A stretch of DNA of 64,000 nt. Origin: Brachionus rotundiformis (Eukaryota > Rotifera > Eurotatoria > Ploima > Brachionidae). This document shows, one piece after another, positions 21,891-32,992 of the stretch; position 1 is the stretch's first letter; each line of letters opens with the position of its first letter. The notes beneath the pieces are model-generated. The model worked only from the letters and a program-made list of their open reading frames with translations. It made no database searches and was not told the DNA's origin. The stretch covers positions 79,992 through 143,991 of the forward strand of contig JAESIW010000194.1 in assembly GCA_016802295.1 (NCBI GenBank), given 5' to 3'. Position numbers and translations under genes: made by a program.

Positions 21891-24357
21891 GTCATTTATT
21901 TTGATTAAACGTCAATTATAAAAAAATAAAATTGTCATTTATTTATATTATTTTGTCAACAAAAAAATTAGTCAATTAAATGTATGAATCGTAAATCAAA
22001 AGTATTAGTTGTCATTTTAAGTAATTAGGTATCACATAATAAAATTAAATGTCAATAAATAAAAATTAAGAAAATATTTTCAATTATTTCATAACTAAAG
22101 CTTTTCACTGCTTTTTTGGACGTCCTACTCCTCTTAATTTTCCTAATGGAATGTCGCAAGCTTCAGCTGGAAAGGATTCGAATAATCCTTGGCTATATGC
22201 AACACCAATTATATGCTTGCACATATAATGTTTGTGCCAAGACGGACAAGTGCATGTGCTTAATTTCCAATCATTTTCATTTAGACTTATTACTCTTAAC
22301 TCCTGGAATGATTCTACAAATTCAGAATAGGTTTTCCATTGGCATTCCTTAATTGATTTAAGAAAATCAACGCATAGTTGTCTGTTCATTGTTCTAACAA
22401 CTGGCATATTTGGCAATTGAATTTCAGTTTGATGGAGTTCCCTTAATGGTTCATTTTCTGACAGACTTTGACATTCAGGTATAACCTTTTTTTTTCGACC
22501 TCTTTTCAGTAAACTTCGCGTGGTAGCTGTTGGTTCAAACATTTGATTTGTGTGTGGCATTTGTTGATTTAAAAGGTAGCTTTGGTTGTTTGCTGGTAAA
22601 AAACTTGGTTGTTTACATGGAGTTCTTTGTACAAAATAGAATTTTGTTCCGTTTAAACTTAACTTCAATTTTTAAATCGTACAATGACCAATGAAAGGCT
22701 CTAGTATAATGGTCTAATGTAACATTAGGATAATGAGCGAATATTTTTGGATCAGTTATAGCTTCTGAGCGTTTAGTCGACCATCTGTTGAATATTCCAT
22801 CCAATACTCTGAAGAACTCTTCCAACAAAAGTTCGCTTCGTTGACATAAGTCTTTTAATTGGTTATTATATGATTCAATTCCATTATTTGTAACCGGATG
22901 GCCAGGTGCTCTACCGTCAAACCAACCGTTTATTGAGGATTCAAGCCATGTATCTTTGAAATAAGTTACCATTTTGATAGCTGATGTTTCACTATCCCAT
23001 TTTTTGACAAATAAATGGGAAGCTTGAGAAAACATTTTGTCACTTGTGCTCAATTGTAAATGATGAATGTCTTTATTGAAATTTGCAAAATGTTCATGAT
23101 TTTTAAATTTTTGAACTAAATTTCGAATTACATGAGCCCAACACATCACTCTTTTTTTCAAATCAAACACAGAAGCAAATCCATTGTGGATAGCAGGTGC
23201 ACCGTCAGCTATCAGAATTGTTGGTTTGATTTCAATGTTAAAAAGACGATGTACCGAATCTTTAAGAGATTTAAATAAAAATTGGTAATCTTCTTTTGTC
23301 TCGCCAGTTGTAATAGCAAGGCCAAACGGGTGAAAAGCTTTGTTTCTGTCACATGCACCTACCATTAAAACTGGATACCCTTGCCAAATGCACTTATGAG
23401 TACCATCGGCTGACAGCATTTGCACTTAAGAAATAATTAGTTTTTGAATTTATAAAGATTTGGTAAAAAAATACTTACATTCATCACTTGCATATGATAA
23501 AAGCTTTTTAGTTGACAAAAAAATTCGTAAAATTGTTATTTTGTTGTTTGAATACTCAATATCTTTAGCTGTTACAAACATTTTTAAATCTGAGTCAGGT
23601 GTATTTTCCATTGAGGAACACCATTTATGAAGTTGACCTAAATCTCTAATTTTTATTTTTTTTGTTTTTTCCTTATAATAATTAACGAAATTTCGTATTT
23701 GAAGCTCTGAAGGTAATGGTTTTGGAAAAGAATCTATTTTTGATAAAAAATGCTGTATATTTTGTGCACCTTGGACATTTTTTTCTAGTAATGTTATAAT
23801 CTCTTGTTTAATCACCTTGGCAATCCCGACTGATTGATTACTATGAACATGATCATTTATAGATAGATTTATTGTAACTTCCATTGTATTTATATGTGGA
23901 ACTATTTGAAGACGTTTTGGGCATTTGTATCTTCCTGACATCGAGCAATAATAATATCTAATTTTGAGACCAAGTTTGTTTACATAAGAATTTGCACTAG
24001 CCCACTTGCATTATTCAATTTCATAATTCTCGATTATTTTAAAAGCTTCTTCTAGATCATTTAAATCTTTCTGTAAAATTCATAAATAAACTGTGTTCTT
24101 TTATTTCTTTTCGGAATCGGTTGTTCTATATCGTCAGCATCGTCTTCAGCAATGTTTAAAATGACACTTAATATATTTAATTCACATTTAATATATTAGA
24201 TGACAATTAATACATTTATATGAAACTTAATTTTTTAAATGACAATTAATACATCTAATTGACATTTAATTTTTTAAATGATAATTCATATATTTAAATG
24301 ACAATTAATACATTTAATTGACATTATTTTAAATGACGTTTAATCAAAATAAATGAC
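21891..24357 (-). mobile_element. MULE (Mutator-like) transposon with 24-bp inverted ends
   Basis: 21891-21914 and 24334-24357 are perfect 24-bp inverted repeats starting GTCATTTATTTTGATTAA. Weaker similarity continues about 10 bp outward. Inside each end are several GTCATTTA / AAATGACAATTAATA units, a subterminal tandem array (about 21935-22050 and 24165-24330). The body encodes a MULE transposase on the minus strand. I find no clear target duplication, which may be due to edge uncertainty. Confidence 0.8.
22105..24060 (-). pseudogene. MULE transposase gene (DNA-binding, MULE core, SWIM), probably broken
   Basis: Exon 1 runs to 23479 and an intron of 54 nt (23478-23425) separates it from exon 2. 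The N-terminal region upstream of 23941 (YYYC, then CPKRLQIVP and H-x-H) looks like a FLYWCH/WRKY-type zinc finger, but an in-frame TAA lies at about 24012. The core has SADGTHKCIW (first Asp), LIADGAPAI (second Asp), VMCWAHVIRN (C-x2-H) and NNGIESYNNQL (Glu). A SWIM finger CTCPSWHKHYMCKHIIG lies near the C-terminus, which ends KLRGVGRPKK. A single-base frame change near 22665 separates core and SWIM. The stop and the frameshift argue that this copy is inactive, though assembly errors cannot be excluded. Confidence 0.8.
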
Positions 24358-24371
24358 GATTTAATATGCGG

Positions 24372-25820
24372 CCATTAAAATATGACATAAATAAATATAT
24401 TTACTGGATTTTTTTTTTTTAAAAGTATAAACAAATTTTCTTGTTATTAAAAACAATTTTAATTAAAAACACATTTAAACATAAAATTTAACCAAGACAA
24501 TTAAATTGTTTTAATTATTAAAATGTAGTGTATTGAGTAACAAAAATTTAAATAATTAAATCAAAAAGTTTGCTTCTTTTTCGTTTAATATCCATTTGAC
24601 ACTTCACTTGGATTAGTTGAATAACCATCTGACTGGAACGATTAAAATGTACCTAGAGCAGACACCTATCAACATAACTTCGAGCACAAGACTTGAATTT
24701 TTCATCTCTATTTGAATATCATCACGTCAAAGACCGAGTTTTGAAGAGATAAAGCTGTAACAGAGAAGAGAAACATCCGCCTCTCTACGCATTATCTTGA
24801 TTCAGTGTCTGCCCAACATAATAAAAAAAGTTTAAAAAAAAGAGATTAAAGATGGGTTCCTGTCGATTATTGCCTAAAAAAAAGTTATATTGATCAACTA
24901 AACCTTGCATGACCCCGGTCACTCGCTTGGTCTTTGTCTACTAGGTCACAGTCGGCCAGAGAAAAAGAGTCTTCGACATAGACATGCCAAGGACTTCCGG
25001 GACAACACACATACAATGAGAGCTGAGTCGTAAAGTCAACCTCAAGGTGATGATCACATCGGGTCCCGAAAAGCTAGCTACAGAGCTATAAACTCCAATC
25101 TCCCTCTAATGGCCTTTAATTAATTTTAGAAGTATTTTAACCTAGATTATAAATTTTATTGAATTTAAAAATATAAATTTTTTTTTTTTAATTTTTTTTT
25201 TTAATATAGATTATTGTAAATTAAATAATTAATATTAAGTAAAGAATATTTAATTAAATAATTAAGTAAAGAATATTTGTCTCAAGCAAGACTTTAATAA
25301 TTAATTGAAAGAAACGAATATTTAAATTTGGTTAAAAAATAAAATATTATTTACAATTAAAGAAAATACAATTAAAAGCCATCACTCTAGAGGTTAAAGA
25401 AAAAGGAATCTATAAGAAATACATCCAATGAATTATACTACCTGAATACCTGAGATCCATCGTAGTTTTAAATTAGAACTTTAAACGAACTGTTCGATTG
25501 ATTGTCCTAAAATAATTAAATATTTAGAAATATGAAACTAAATGAGTAATTTCTTACTTTAAGTACGATTGAAGAAACAAAAAAGAATCTGTCTTTCTAC
25601 AGTCGCTCGAAATGTCGAATCGTTTTTCTCAAAAATCCAAAATAACAAAAAATAAAATGTTACAGTAAATGTTAAGAATTTTTGAATAAGAAAATAACAA
25701 AAAAATTTTCTATACATATATAGTTTCGATAAATTGCATTATTAAACTGAATAATGTTATTTAATTTTCACTAAAAATTTTTGATAAACAATAAAGTACT
25801 AATCATTGACAATACTTACA
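24372..25820. other. intergenic, no gene seen; one GC-richer patch
   Basis: Mostly AT-rich. 24890-25110 is clearly more GC-rich than its surroundings but has no long open frame. It may be transposon-derived untranslated sequence. No gene is recognised. Confidence 0.5.
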
Positions 25821-26310
25821 TAAAAATCTTTTCTGACAAATTTTTCGCGCTAATTCTGATTCTTGAATTCAGATTTCATCATCAAATTGCTATGTCGTTG
25901 GTAGGCAAAGCTTCTAAGCTCGATCAAATTCTATAAGAGCCTAAAATCAGCCCTCACGCCTCCCCCTCTCATCCTGTCCAAAAACCAAGTTCATTTTCGA
26001 AATCAGCACAGTCGATTTGCCAAGAAAATACTTTTTCCCGAATATTTTTTCAACTTGAACACTTAAGCTCTAATTTAGCACGAAATTGCTCAAATTCGGC
26101 TATAGGACGCTGCTTTCACGGACATAGACTGAAAAATACTTTTTCTGACTAATTTTTCGAGCAGAATTCAGATTTCTTCATCAAATCGCTATGTCGTTGG
26201 AACCAAAGTCTTCTCAGCTCGATCAAAGTCTTAAAAAAAGCCTAAAATCAGCCCTCACGCCTCCCCTTCAAATCCAATCAAAAAACCAAGTTTATATTCG
26301 TAATCTACGA
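25820..26310. repeat. two direct copies of a ~180-bp unit
   Basis: 25822-26003 and 26132-26302 share the tracts CTATGTCGTTGG, AGCTCGATCAAA and CCTAAAATCAGCCCTCACGC, at roughly 75-80 % identity by eye. The unit is followed by a segment ending TATTTGCAAAGTTAGTTACAC at about 26470-26490. It reads like the tail of an interspersed element duplicated in tandem. Function unknown. Confidence 0.65.
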
Positions 26311-26539
26311 CCTCATAAACCCCAAAACATCTTAATATCCCCCGAATTGAAAAGTCGATTTTTTAGGTCATTTTTCCCACGGGCCTATAGCCCCCGCATT
26401 GCAACGACATAGCGAGTTGGCAATTTTCGGGTGAATAACTTTTGAAAACTTCGACCTTCGGTCTACGCCGCTTATTTGCAAAGTTAGTTACACAAACAGA
26501 CAAACATCGCGTTTTCGAATTTATATATTATAGTTTTTG

Positions 26540-27325
26540 TGATTGCAGCTAGCCCTAAAACCTGCGACAACGCACAAGAATTGAAAGATTTGAGTAAAGA
26601 CTATCATTTTATTTAAATTTTCATCTTTTTTTCATTCATGGTTTTCTCATCTCAAAATCCACCAATTTTAGCAGATCAATTAAGAACAAATGAAGTGAGA
26701 AATTTACCGTACGAATTAAGAAACAAAGAATCATTTTTTTTGAAATAGCTTCACAGCGGAAAGTTGGTGAATCAACTTTTGAATTTTTTTTACCAAATTT
26801 ATTAATAGTTTTTTTTTAAAACAATTTAATACAAGTGTAAAAATTTTATCGTTAAAAAATTTTTTATTTGAAAATAAGAATTCAATGATAATTAAACTTT
26901 TATCAATCAATGAAAAATTTAGATTTATCATAAAGTTTTTTTATTTCTACAAAAATTTTATTTTATACTTTTCTTACTTTTATATTATTAATAATTTGTA
27001 TTTTTCTTTTTTAACTATAAAATTGGGTTCCATCATATAATTATTATGGAGCCCTAAACTTAAAAAGTTAACTGATAATACCAGATAGACAATTGTCTTA
27101 TTTAACTTTTGTTTACATTTAATAAATAAATAAATAAAACAAAATCACTAATTTGACTCGAAAAAAAAAATTAAAGTCATTGACTTGATTTGACTTATGA
27201 ATTGTGACTTAAAAGAAACTCTGTTTGAAACCCATACTGGCACATTTACATTGAAATCCTTAAAACGAAACAAAAAAGCAAGAGATTTTGAACTGGACAT
27301 CGCTTAAGCACTGGCATGGGGGGCT
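26540..27325. other. intergenic, no gene seen
   Basis: AT-rich DNA leading to the 3' LTR of the retrotransposon. Only chance short frames. Confidence 0.5.
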
Positions 27326-27631
27326 TGTTAAGGGCTCAATAGGGACTTGAATAAAAATACTGAATTGTTTTGTATAATTTCTTTATTGTTTAAATTGCAA
27401 TTTAAAACTAGATAAAACTATAAAAATCAAAACTACTATTTATAAGGGTTCTCAGGACTTCTAGTTTTCTAACGACATCTTGATTCAATAACTAAACTAA
27501 CTTATGGAATATCATAAAGAATATGATATGAATTTAAATCGAGCATGATAAAACTAATGAATTAAAGATACAGACTGAAGATGCAAGCTAAGAATTATTT
27601 GCTAGTATGTAAACGTGGCTGTTGGGTAACA
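27326..27631 (-). repeat. 3' LTR of the gypsy-type element
   Basis: 306 bp, apparently identical to 30350-30655. A polypurine tract AGCAGGGGGATA (27643-27632) precedes it on the minus strand, as required to prime second-strand synthesis. Confidence 0.92.
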
Positions 27632-27654
27632 TATCCCCCTGCTTAAGGGATCAT

Positions 27655-27864
27655 AGGGTTTTTGAGCGTATTGTATAGTTCATAGAACATCTTCTTCAAG
27701 GATTCCCAATTCCTTGTATCTGCCTTGTTTTCCCAAAGCCTATAGCTCCTTAATGCTTTGTCTTTTAGATATGGGATTATTTCAATTACCAATTCATCCT
27801 TGTTTATCTTATTTCTTTCTGCTAGTTTCTCCACAATATAGACCCACTCATCCAATACATCTTA
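27655..27864 (-). repeat. second copy of a gag segment inside the element
   Basis: About 208 bp nearly identical to 29562-29769 (two differences noticed), coding DEWVYIVEKLAERNKINKD through NTLKNP. It replaces the 3' half of pol. It sits between reverse transcriptase and polypurine tract, and looks like a template-switch product. Confidence 0.9.
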
Positions 27865-29454
27865 AGAAAAAACTCTGAAGCTGTTTTGTGTTTTTAGGAG
27901 GGAGGCGTTTTTTGACAGCTTCGATCTTGTCAGGTTCCATTGCGATCGTTGTTCCACTCACAATGTGACCAAGTACGTGGGCTTTTCTAGCAAACCAGGA
28001 GCATTTTTGCAGTTTTATTTTAAGTTCAGCATCTCTAAGCAAACTTGCTACTTCCTTTATATGTTCGACGTGCTCCTCTACTGTTTTTGAATGAATAATT
28101 ATATCGTCCAAATAGATTTCGACATACGCTCGAACACCGAATATCTTATGCATTATTTTACTAAACTGGGCCGGGGCGTTTTTGAGGCCAAACGGCATTC
28201 GCTTAAACTGGTAATGTCCATCGGGTGTGGTAAAGGCGGTATATTCTTTTGAGTTATCGTCTATTAATATTTGCCAATAACCCGTCTTTAAGTCAAGGTT
28301 AGTGAAAAAGTTTGATCCGCTTAATCTATCTAAGATGTCTTCGATCCTAGGCATAGGCCAATTTTCGGTAATTGTAACACCATTTAATTTACGATAGTCG
28401 ATACAGAATCTTCTTGTACCATCTTTTTTTGGGATTATTAAGACCGGAGCCGCCCAAGGCGATGTTGACTGTTCGATTATTTCATTTTCTAACATCTCTC
28501 TCACTTCTTTCTTAATTTCCTCCCGTTCTGCATATGATTTACGGTATGGTTGAAGTCTGATAGGTTCGTTTGATATAAGTTTAATTACATGTTTACCTTT
28601 GTTACACGCCTTTAGGTCTTTAATTGAGAATGCAAATAGGTCCATTACGTAACCCATGGCCTTCCGGAAGAGTTTGTATTCGTTTTCATCAAGGTGACTT
28701 GCAGGTTGAACGTTGAATTCATTTTCCAAATCTTCTAACGGCCAAACGTCTTCGACTATGTCATCCTCGTCCACCACTTCGGATATCATTACATCCTCAA
28801 AAGATTCATTAAAGTCATCATATATTTCATCGTCCAGTTCCATATAAACCACATCTCCAGGAAATTTGATTTTCTTTTCATAGGGAGAGAACGTTGCCCC
28901 ACTCTTTAAAAACCAGTCAACACCTAAAAGTGCTTCATTTTCGTCAAGGTCCATAATCAAGAACTTATTTGAAATATTATTATTTCCAATACTTACCGTT
29001 AAAGGTTCCGTCTCTCCGATCGCCTTGCTGATAGAGTTATCAGCAATTTTAATTTGGACGCTTGTTTCCATAATTTTAATCTTAAACGCTTAGCTACGTT
29101 TAATGCCAAGACCGATCTACTTGCTCCACTGTCAATAGAAAAATTAACTTTATTGCCGTTCAAAGCACCCTTAACACTGAAAATTTTTCCGCTTGTGCAA
29201 GTATACAGCTTCTGTAAATTGCTGGTTTTAATTGTTTTTACTTGTTCCATTCTTTGGTCACAGCAGTCTTCCATCAGCTTTACCCTTTGGGTCTGTTTTC
29301 CGTTTCTACAATTTGCTTTTGTATGGCCAAACTTATTACATTTATAGCATTTGAATTTTTTCTCATCATTTTTACTGATTTTTGGTTTATTCCAGATTCT
29401 CTGATCCACATTAGGTTTGCGATTTAGCTTTTGGTGTGTTCTCATGTACGACAT
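27865..29454 (-). pseudogene. zinc knuckle, protease and reverse transcriptase of the gypsy-type element
   Basis: 29454-28999 carries a CCHC knuckle (CYKCNKFGHTKANC) and an aspartic protease site DSGA. After a frame change, 29071-27865 continues with the protease C-terminal half (ALLGVDWF) and a gypsy reverse transcriptase: KKDGTRRFCIDYRKLN, FTNLDLKTGYWQI, FGLKNAPAQF, YLDDIIIHS (catalytic Asp pair) and LGHIVSG. The frame breaks just after KNTKQLQSFF, where sequence switches to gag, so the connection, RNase H and integrase domains are lost. Confidence 0.9.
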
Positions 29455-30330
29455 TTTTCTGCTGTCGCTAGGCTTGTGGTGTAAATTTGTGCCTGTTCGA
29501 TTGCCTCTCTTAATGACTTTGGTTTTGCCGAAGTAACCATTTGTCTAACATTATCCGGTAGGGTTTTTGAGCGTATTGTATAGTTCATAGAACATCTTCT
29601 TCAAGGATTCCCAATTCCTTGTATCTGCCTTGTTTTCCCAAAGCCTATAGCTCCTTAATGATTTGTCTTTTAGATATGGGATTATTTCAATTACCAATTC
29701 ATCCTTGTTTATCTTATTTCTTTCTGCTAGTTTCTCCACATTATAGACCCACTCATCCAATACATCTTTATCTGATGCACGAAATACTGGTATTGACTTA
29801 GACCAGTTGTTTTTTACCACAATTTGATTGTTTCCTTGGTTATTACCTGTTTCATTACGACTGCAACTTGTAACATTCACTTGGTTTCCAGTGCTTTCAT
29901 CAAGTAATTGCAATCTTTGTGCTTGATTTGCTAAAAGTGTATCAACTTGTTGCGTTAACCGGATTTTCTCTTGCGTAAGACGGTTTTTTTCTTGCAACAA
30001 CGCTTCTTTTTCATTTGCAAGGGTCATTAGTTTGTCGCTTTTTAATTTATCGCTATAACCAGCTACACGATAAATTAGTTCAATCATGCGGTCTTTGGCG
30101 GTGAATTCACCAATCTTTAACTTATCTACAACAGTTTCTTTGATAAACTTGTCGTAATCCTCCTTTGTACAAAATATCACCTTTTTACTTTGGATTGGAT
30201 CTGCCAGTAGGTAAACTGGTCGATTAGGTTCACCTAATCTTAAAAGGAGTTGTGACAGCATGTAATTTAGTTCGTCGAGTTTTAGATTTTCTAGAATTTC
30301 TTTTGTTACCGGTACGTCCATATTCATCGT
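29430..30330 (-). pseudogene. gag of the gypsy-type element (frameshifted)
   Basis: The first ATG after the primer-binding site is at 30330-30328. The frame runs about 260 codons with a coiled-coil-like stretch (LTQEKIRLTQQ) and the capsid-like region DEWVYNVEKLAERNKINKD and YLKDKSLRSYRLW. It stops near 29551. The reading continues in another frame (PDNVRQMVTSAKPKSLREAI), so a frameshift is present. Gag forms the particle that packages element RNA. Confidence 0.8.
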
Positions 30331-30349
30331 TATTGTCGCTGCTACCAAT

Positions 30350-30655
30350 TGTTAAGGGCTCAATAGGGACTTGAATAAAAATACTGAATTGTTTTGTATA
30401 ATTTCTTTATTGTTTAAATTGCAATTTAAAACTAGATAAAACTATAAAAATCAAAACTACTATTTATAAGGGTTCTCAGGACTTCTAGTTTTCTAACGAC
30501 ATCTTGATTCAATAACTAAACTAACTTATGGAATATCATAAAGAATATGATATGAATTTAAATCGAGCATGATAAAACTAATGAATTAAAGATACAGACT
30601 GAAGATGCAAGCTAAGAATTATTTGCTAGTATGTAAACGTGGCTGTTGGGTAACA
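30350..30655 (-). repeat. 5' LTR of the gypsy-type element
   Basis: 306 bp, starting TGTTACCCAAC and ending CTTAACA on the minus strand. A likely tRNA primer-binding site follows directly (TGGTAGCAGCG, 30347-30337); the tRNA is not certain. Confidence 0.92.
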
Positions 30656-30932
30656 GGCTTAATCCAACTTAATTAGACAGACTAGAACTAATTCATGGAA
30701 GTCCAACACTTGCATCAATTAACTTGACAGTCTTGCAGGTGGTTTTCTGGAACTTTTAAGAAATTTTATTCCTAACTGTGGCACATGGTTTAATTTTTCA
30801 GTGTGAAGAAAAGAAAGAGAAAAGACGAAAGAAGGCGGTAAAATCACGGCCAAATATAAAAAAATAGAATTTCTGATAATCAATGCTTGAACAAAATTAA
30901 TTTTTAAAAAATTTTATTAGAAAATTAAATAA

Positions 30933-31409
30933 TTAATCTGAGTGCAAAGAAGAGTATAAAATTATCCAAAACACCTTAAAGATAAAAAAATTTAAATTAT
31001 TTAGTTATCTTAATAAATTGATAATCTAACCAGAAAAGAGCTGAATGAAGTCATAAATCCTTCTTTTATTATTTCAGACATACCACCAAACTCATCTTCA
31101 TCAATTTGCTGAAAAGAAACACAATACACATACACAAAAAGAACATTAATCAAACAAAACCTTTTATTTTTTATAATTTTTAAAATATAAACTTAAAATT
31201 GAATAATTATTTTACGAGAGTATGGCAAACATTCCCTTAAAACCAAGAATACCCCACACTAGACCCAACATAATGCCCAAAAACTGTCTCATCCAGTAGA
31301 CGATATCCAAAAATTCATCTTTATCATCCCATTCTGACTTAGACTTGAGTGCCTTGGTAAACAATTTGGAAACTCGTTCAGTAAAAGCTGGCTTTTTTTT
31401 GGACTCCAT
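30933..31409 (-). CDS. RAB5IF: RAB5IF (RCAF1/C20orf24) homologue
   Basis: Three exons: 31409-31216, 31160-31031 and 30974-30933, with GT-AG introns of 55 and 56 nt. Reading across them gives EWDDKDEFLDIVYWMRQFLG, a first membrane segment, FCLIN and VLFVYVY (second segment), QIDEDEFGG, IIKEGFMTSF and a last hydrophobic segment VFWIILYSSL. This order and spacing match the RAB5IF family (about 120-130 residues), an ER/mitochondrial multi-pass protein involved in membrane-protein insertion and respirasome assembly. Unspliced, the frame stops after the first membrane segment. The ATG at 31409 follows TTTAGACAG directly, an acceptor-like site. The gene lies 158 bp downstream of neuroguidin on the same strand. 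Confidence 0.88.
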
Positions 31410-31567
31410 CTGTCTAAACCAAAACAAACAAAAAAAAACCCTCTTTATTATCATACAATAAAATAAACTAGATTTTCAAATCTAGATTTTAAATTATGTT
31501 TTAAAAGAATAAAATAAAATTTTCAAAATTGAGAATTATTTTTTTATTATTATTTATTTTGAATATT

Positions 31568-32762
31568 TTATGTATATCTGATCTTTTTTTTCTTTTTTAA
31601 ATTTTTTCCTTTTTTGCCTTTTTTGCCAGCTTTGGCCTTTTTCTTCTCCTTTCTGGCATTCAAAAAGTCTTCAGCATTGATGTTGTCATCAAGCAGCAAG
31701 CGAGCATCGTCGAATGAAGTCAGCGAGTCCAAATTGGTGCCTCGCTTTAAGCGTTTTATTCTTGACTTGGTAAAAAAATTAAAAAAAATCCTTGAAAAAA
31801 TCAAATTTACCATTTCTTTCTTGGTCATTGGAGTTCTGACAAAATTTTCCTCCTCATACTCAATCTTATGCTTGTGCTCATTGCTCTCCATCTCAATAGT
31901 GTTGGCATAGCTGTCTTTTATCTCTTCTGGAGCACCGGAGTACTCGTTTTCGATTTCTTTCATAATCGAGCTGCTCATTGCGCGGCGCTTCAAGCGCTCC
32001 ATCTCTCGCTTGGCCTTTTCTTCAGCTGTTTGGTCAATATCTATAAACATGTACCAATAATTTATCCAAATAGATACTAAAAGTTAAATAACCATTATAA
32101 ACAGGTGCAAGCTTAGGTGGTCTATAAATTCCGTCTTTTTTGTCCTCTTGGTCATCCTCGTCCTTTCGCAGAACATCATCGTCCTCTTCCTTTAAGAAAT
32201 TTTATTTCCTGATTTTTGGATCAACAAAAATACCAACCTCTTCATCTGATTTTTCGAATGCTTCCGCATTTGCTCTGAAGCTTAGTGGATGCTGTTCTTC
32301 ATTGCTGGAAGTCGAGGCCATTTTAAGCAATTTATCAACTTGGTACTTAAGCTTGAACTCAATTGACTTGGTTTTTTCCAAAACCTATTTTTTAAAATCA
32401 ATTAAATAAAAAGATAAATTAATTTTTAAATTTTATTTTTTACACATCTAAGCTCGGCAAGTCTCTGAACACACGGACTGCCACTTATTTGTTTACCATT
32501 TGACTTTAAGTAGACCAAGTTAACCAAATTGGACAGGTATTCGACAAAAAGCATGTTCTTCATTGACAAAAAGCTTATTCCCTTTGAAAGAATAATTTTA
32601 TCTATTTTTTTAAGTTATAAAGGTTGAAGCTACTTTTCCATTTTCGACTGTGTCGGGATTTTGTTTAATTTCGTGTAGAAGTCCCTCGATCATTGGACAA
32701 ACTTGACCCAGATATTTGCCCAAATCTTTGTTAAGTCCAGTTAGATCATTTTCTATAGACAT
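31568..32762 (-). CDS. NGDN: neuroguidin (Sas10/Utp3 family)
   Basis: Six exons: 32762-32634, 32581-32444, 32384-32238, 32189-32093, 32040-31811 and 31765-31568, giving about 312 residues. Introns are 52, 59, 48, 52 and 45 nt. Family landmarks are ISFLSMKNMLFVEYLSNLV, RLAELRCVLEKTK, FKLKYQVDKLLKMA, IYRPPKLAPVYND, KAKREMERLKRRAMSSSIMKE, SGAPEEI, and a Lys-rich C-terminal tail. Neuroguidin belongs to the Sas10/C1D family, acting in small-subunit ribosome assembly and, in vertebrates, eIF4E-linked translation control. The last intron is 45 nt with no stop, so its retention would add 15 residues. RPA3 lies divergently 230 bp upstream; RAB5IF follows on the same strand. Confidence 0.9.
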
Positions 32763-32992
32763 TTTTAAAGTTTATCTTTTAAATTAGTCTTTATTTTAGC
32801 ACAGAAAAAAAATGGTATTTAAATTCATAATTGAAAAAAAAGTGCTTTTTATATTGTATATGTAGTCATATCATAATTAAATGAAATAAAGTTAATTTTA
32901 TTTTATTTAGAAAAATAATAATTAGAAAAAATATTGTTTTTTTTGAGTATTTTTAAAGTGTGCTTTTAAGAAGTTAAAAAAATAATTTAAAA
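32763..32992. promoter_or_regulatory. putative shared promoter between neuroguidin and RPA3
   Basis: 230 bp separate two divergent start codons. The sequence is AT-rich with no distinct box I can name. A bidirectional promoter is an inference from spacing only. Confidence 0.4.

Larger units (their letters stand above)
27326..30655 (-). mobile_element. Ty3/gypsy-type LTR retrotransposon, internally rearranged
   Basis: A 3.3-kb element on the minus strand with 306-bp LTRs, flanked by a 4-bp GGCT duplication (27322-27325 and 30656-30659). Order from the 5' LTR: gag, zinc knuckle, protease, reverse transcriptase, a second copy of part of gag, polypurine tract, 3' LTR. RNase H and integrase are absent. 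Coding regions are frameshifted. I find no difference between the LTRs by eye, which implies a recent insertion, so it was presumably moved by proteins of a complete relative. Confidence 0.92.

Noticed and set aside
22640..22700. TTTAAAC heptamer near the frame change in the MULE transposase, suggesting programmed -1 frameshifting
   Set aside because: The codons in the upstream frame are TTT AAA, and the required move is +1, not -1. A simple indel in a decaying copy is the better explanation.
24165..24330. Tandem TAAATGACAATTAATA units as a satellite
   Set aside because: They lie just inside the inverted end of the MULE and have an inverted counterpart at the other end, so they belong to the transposon.
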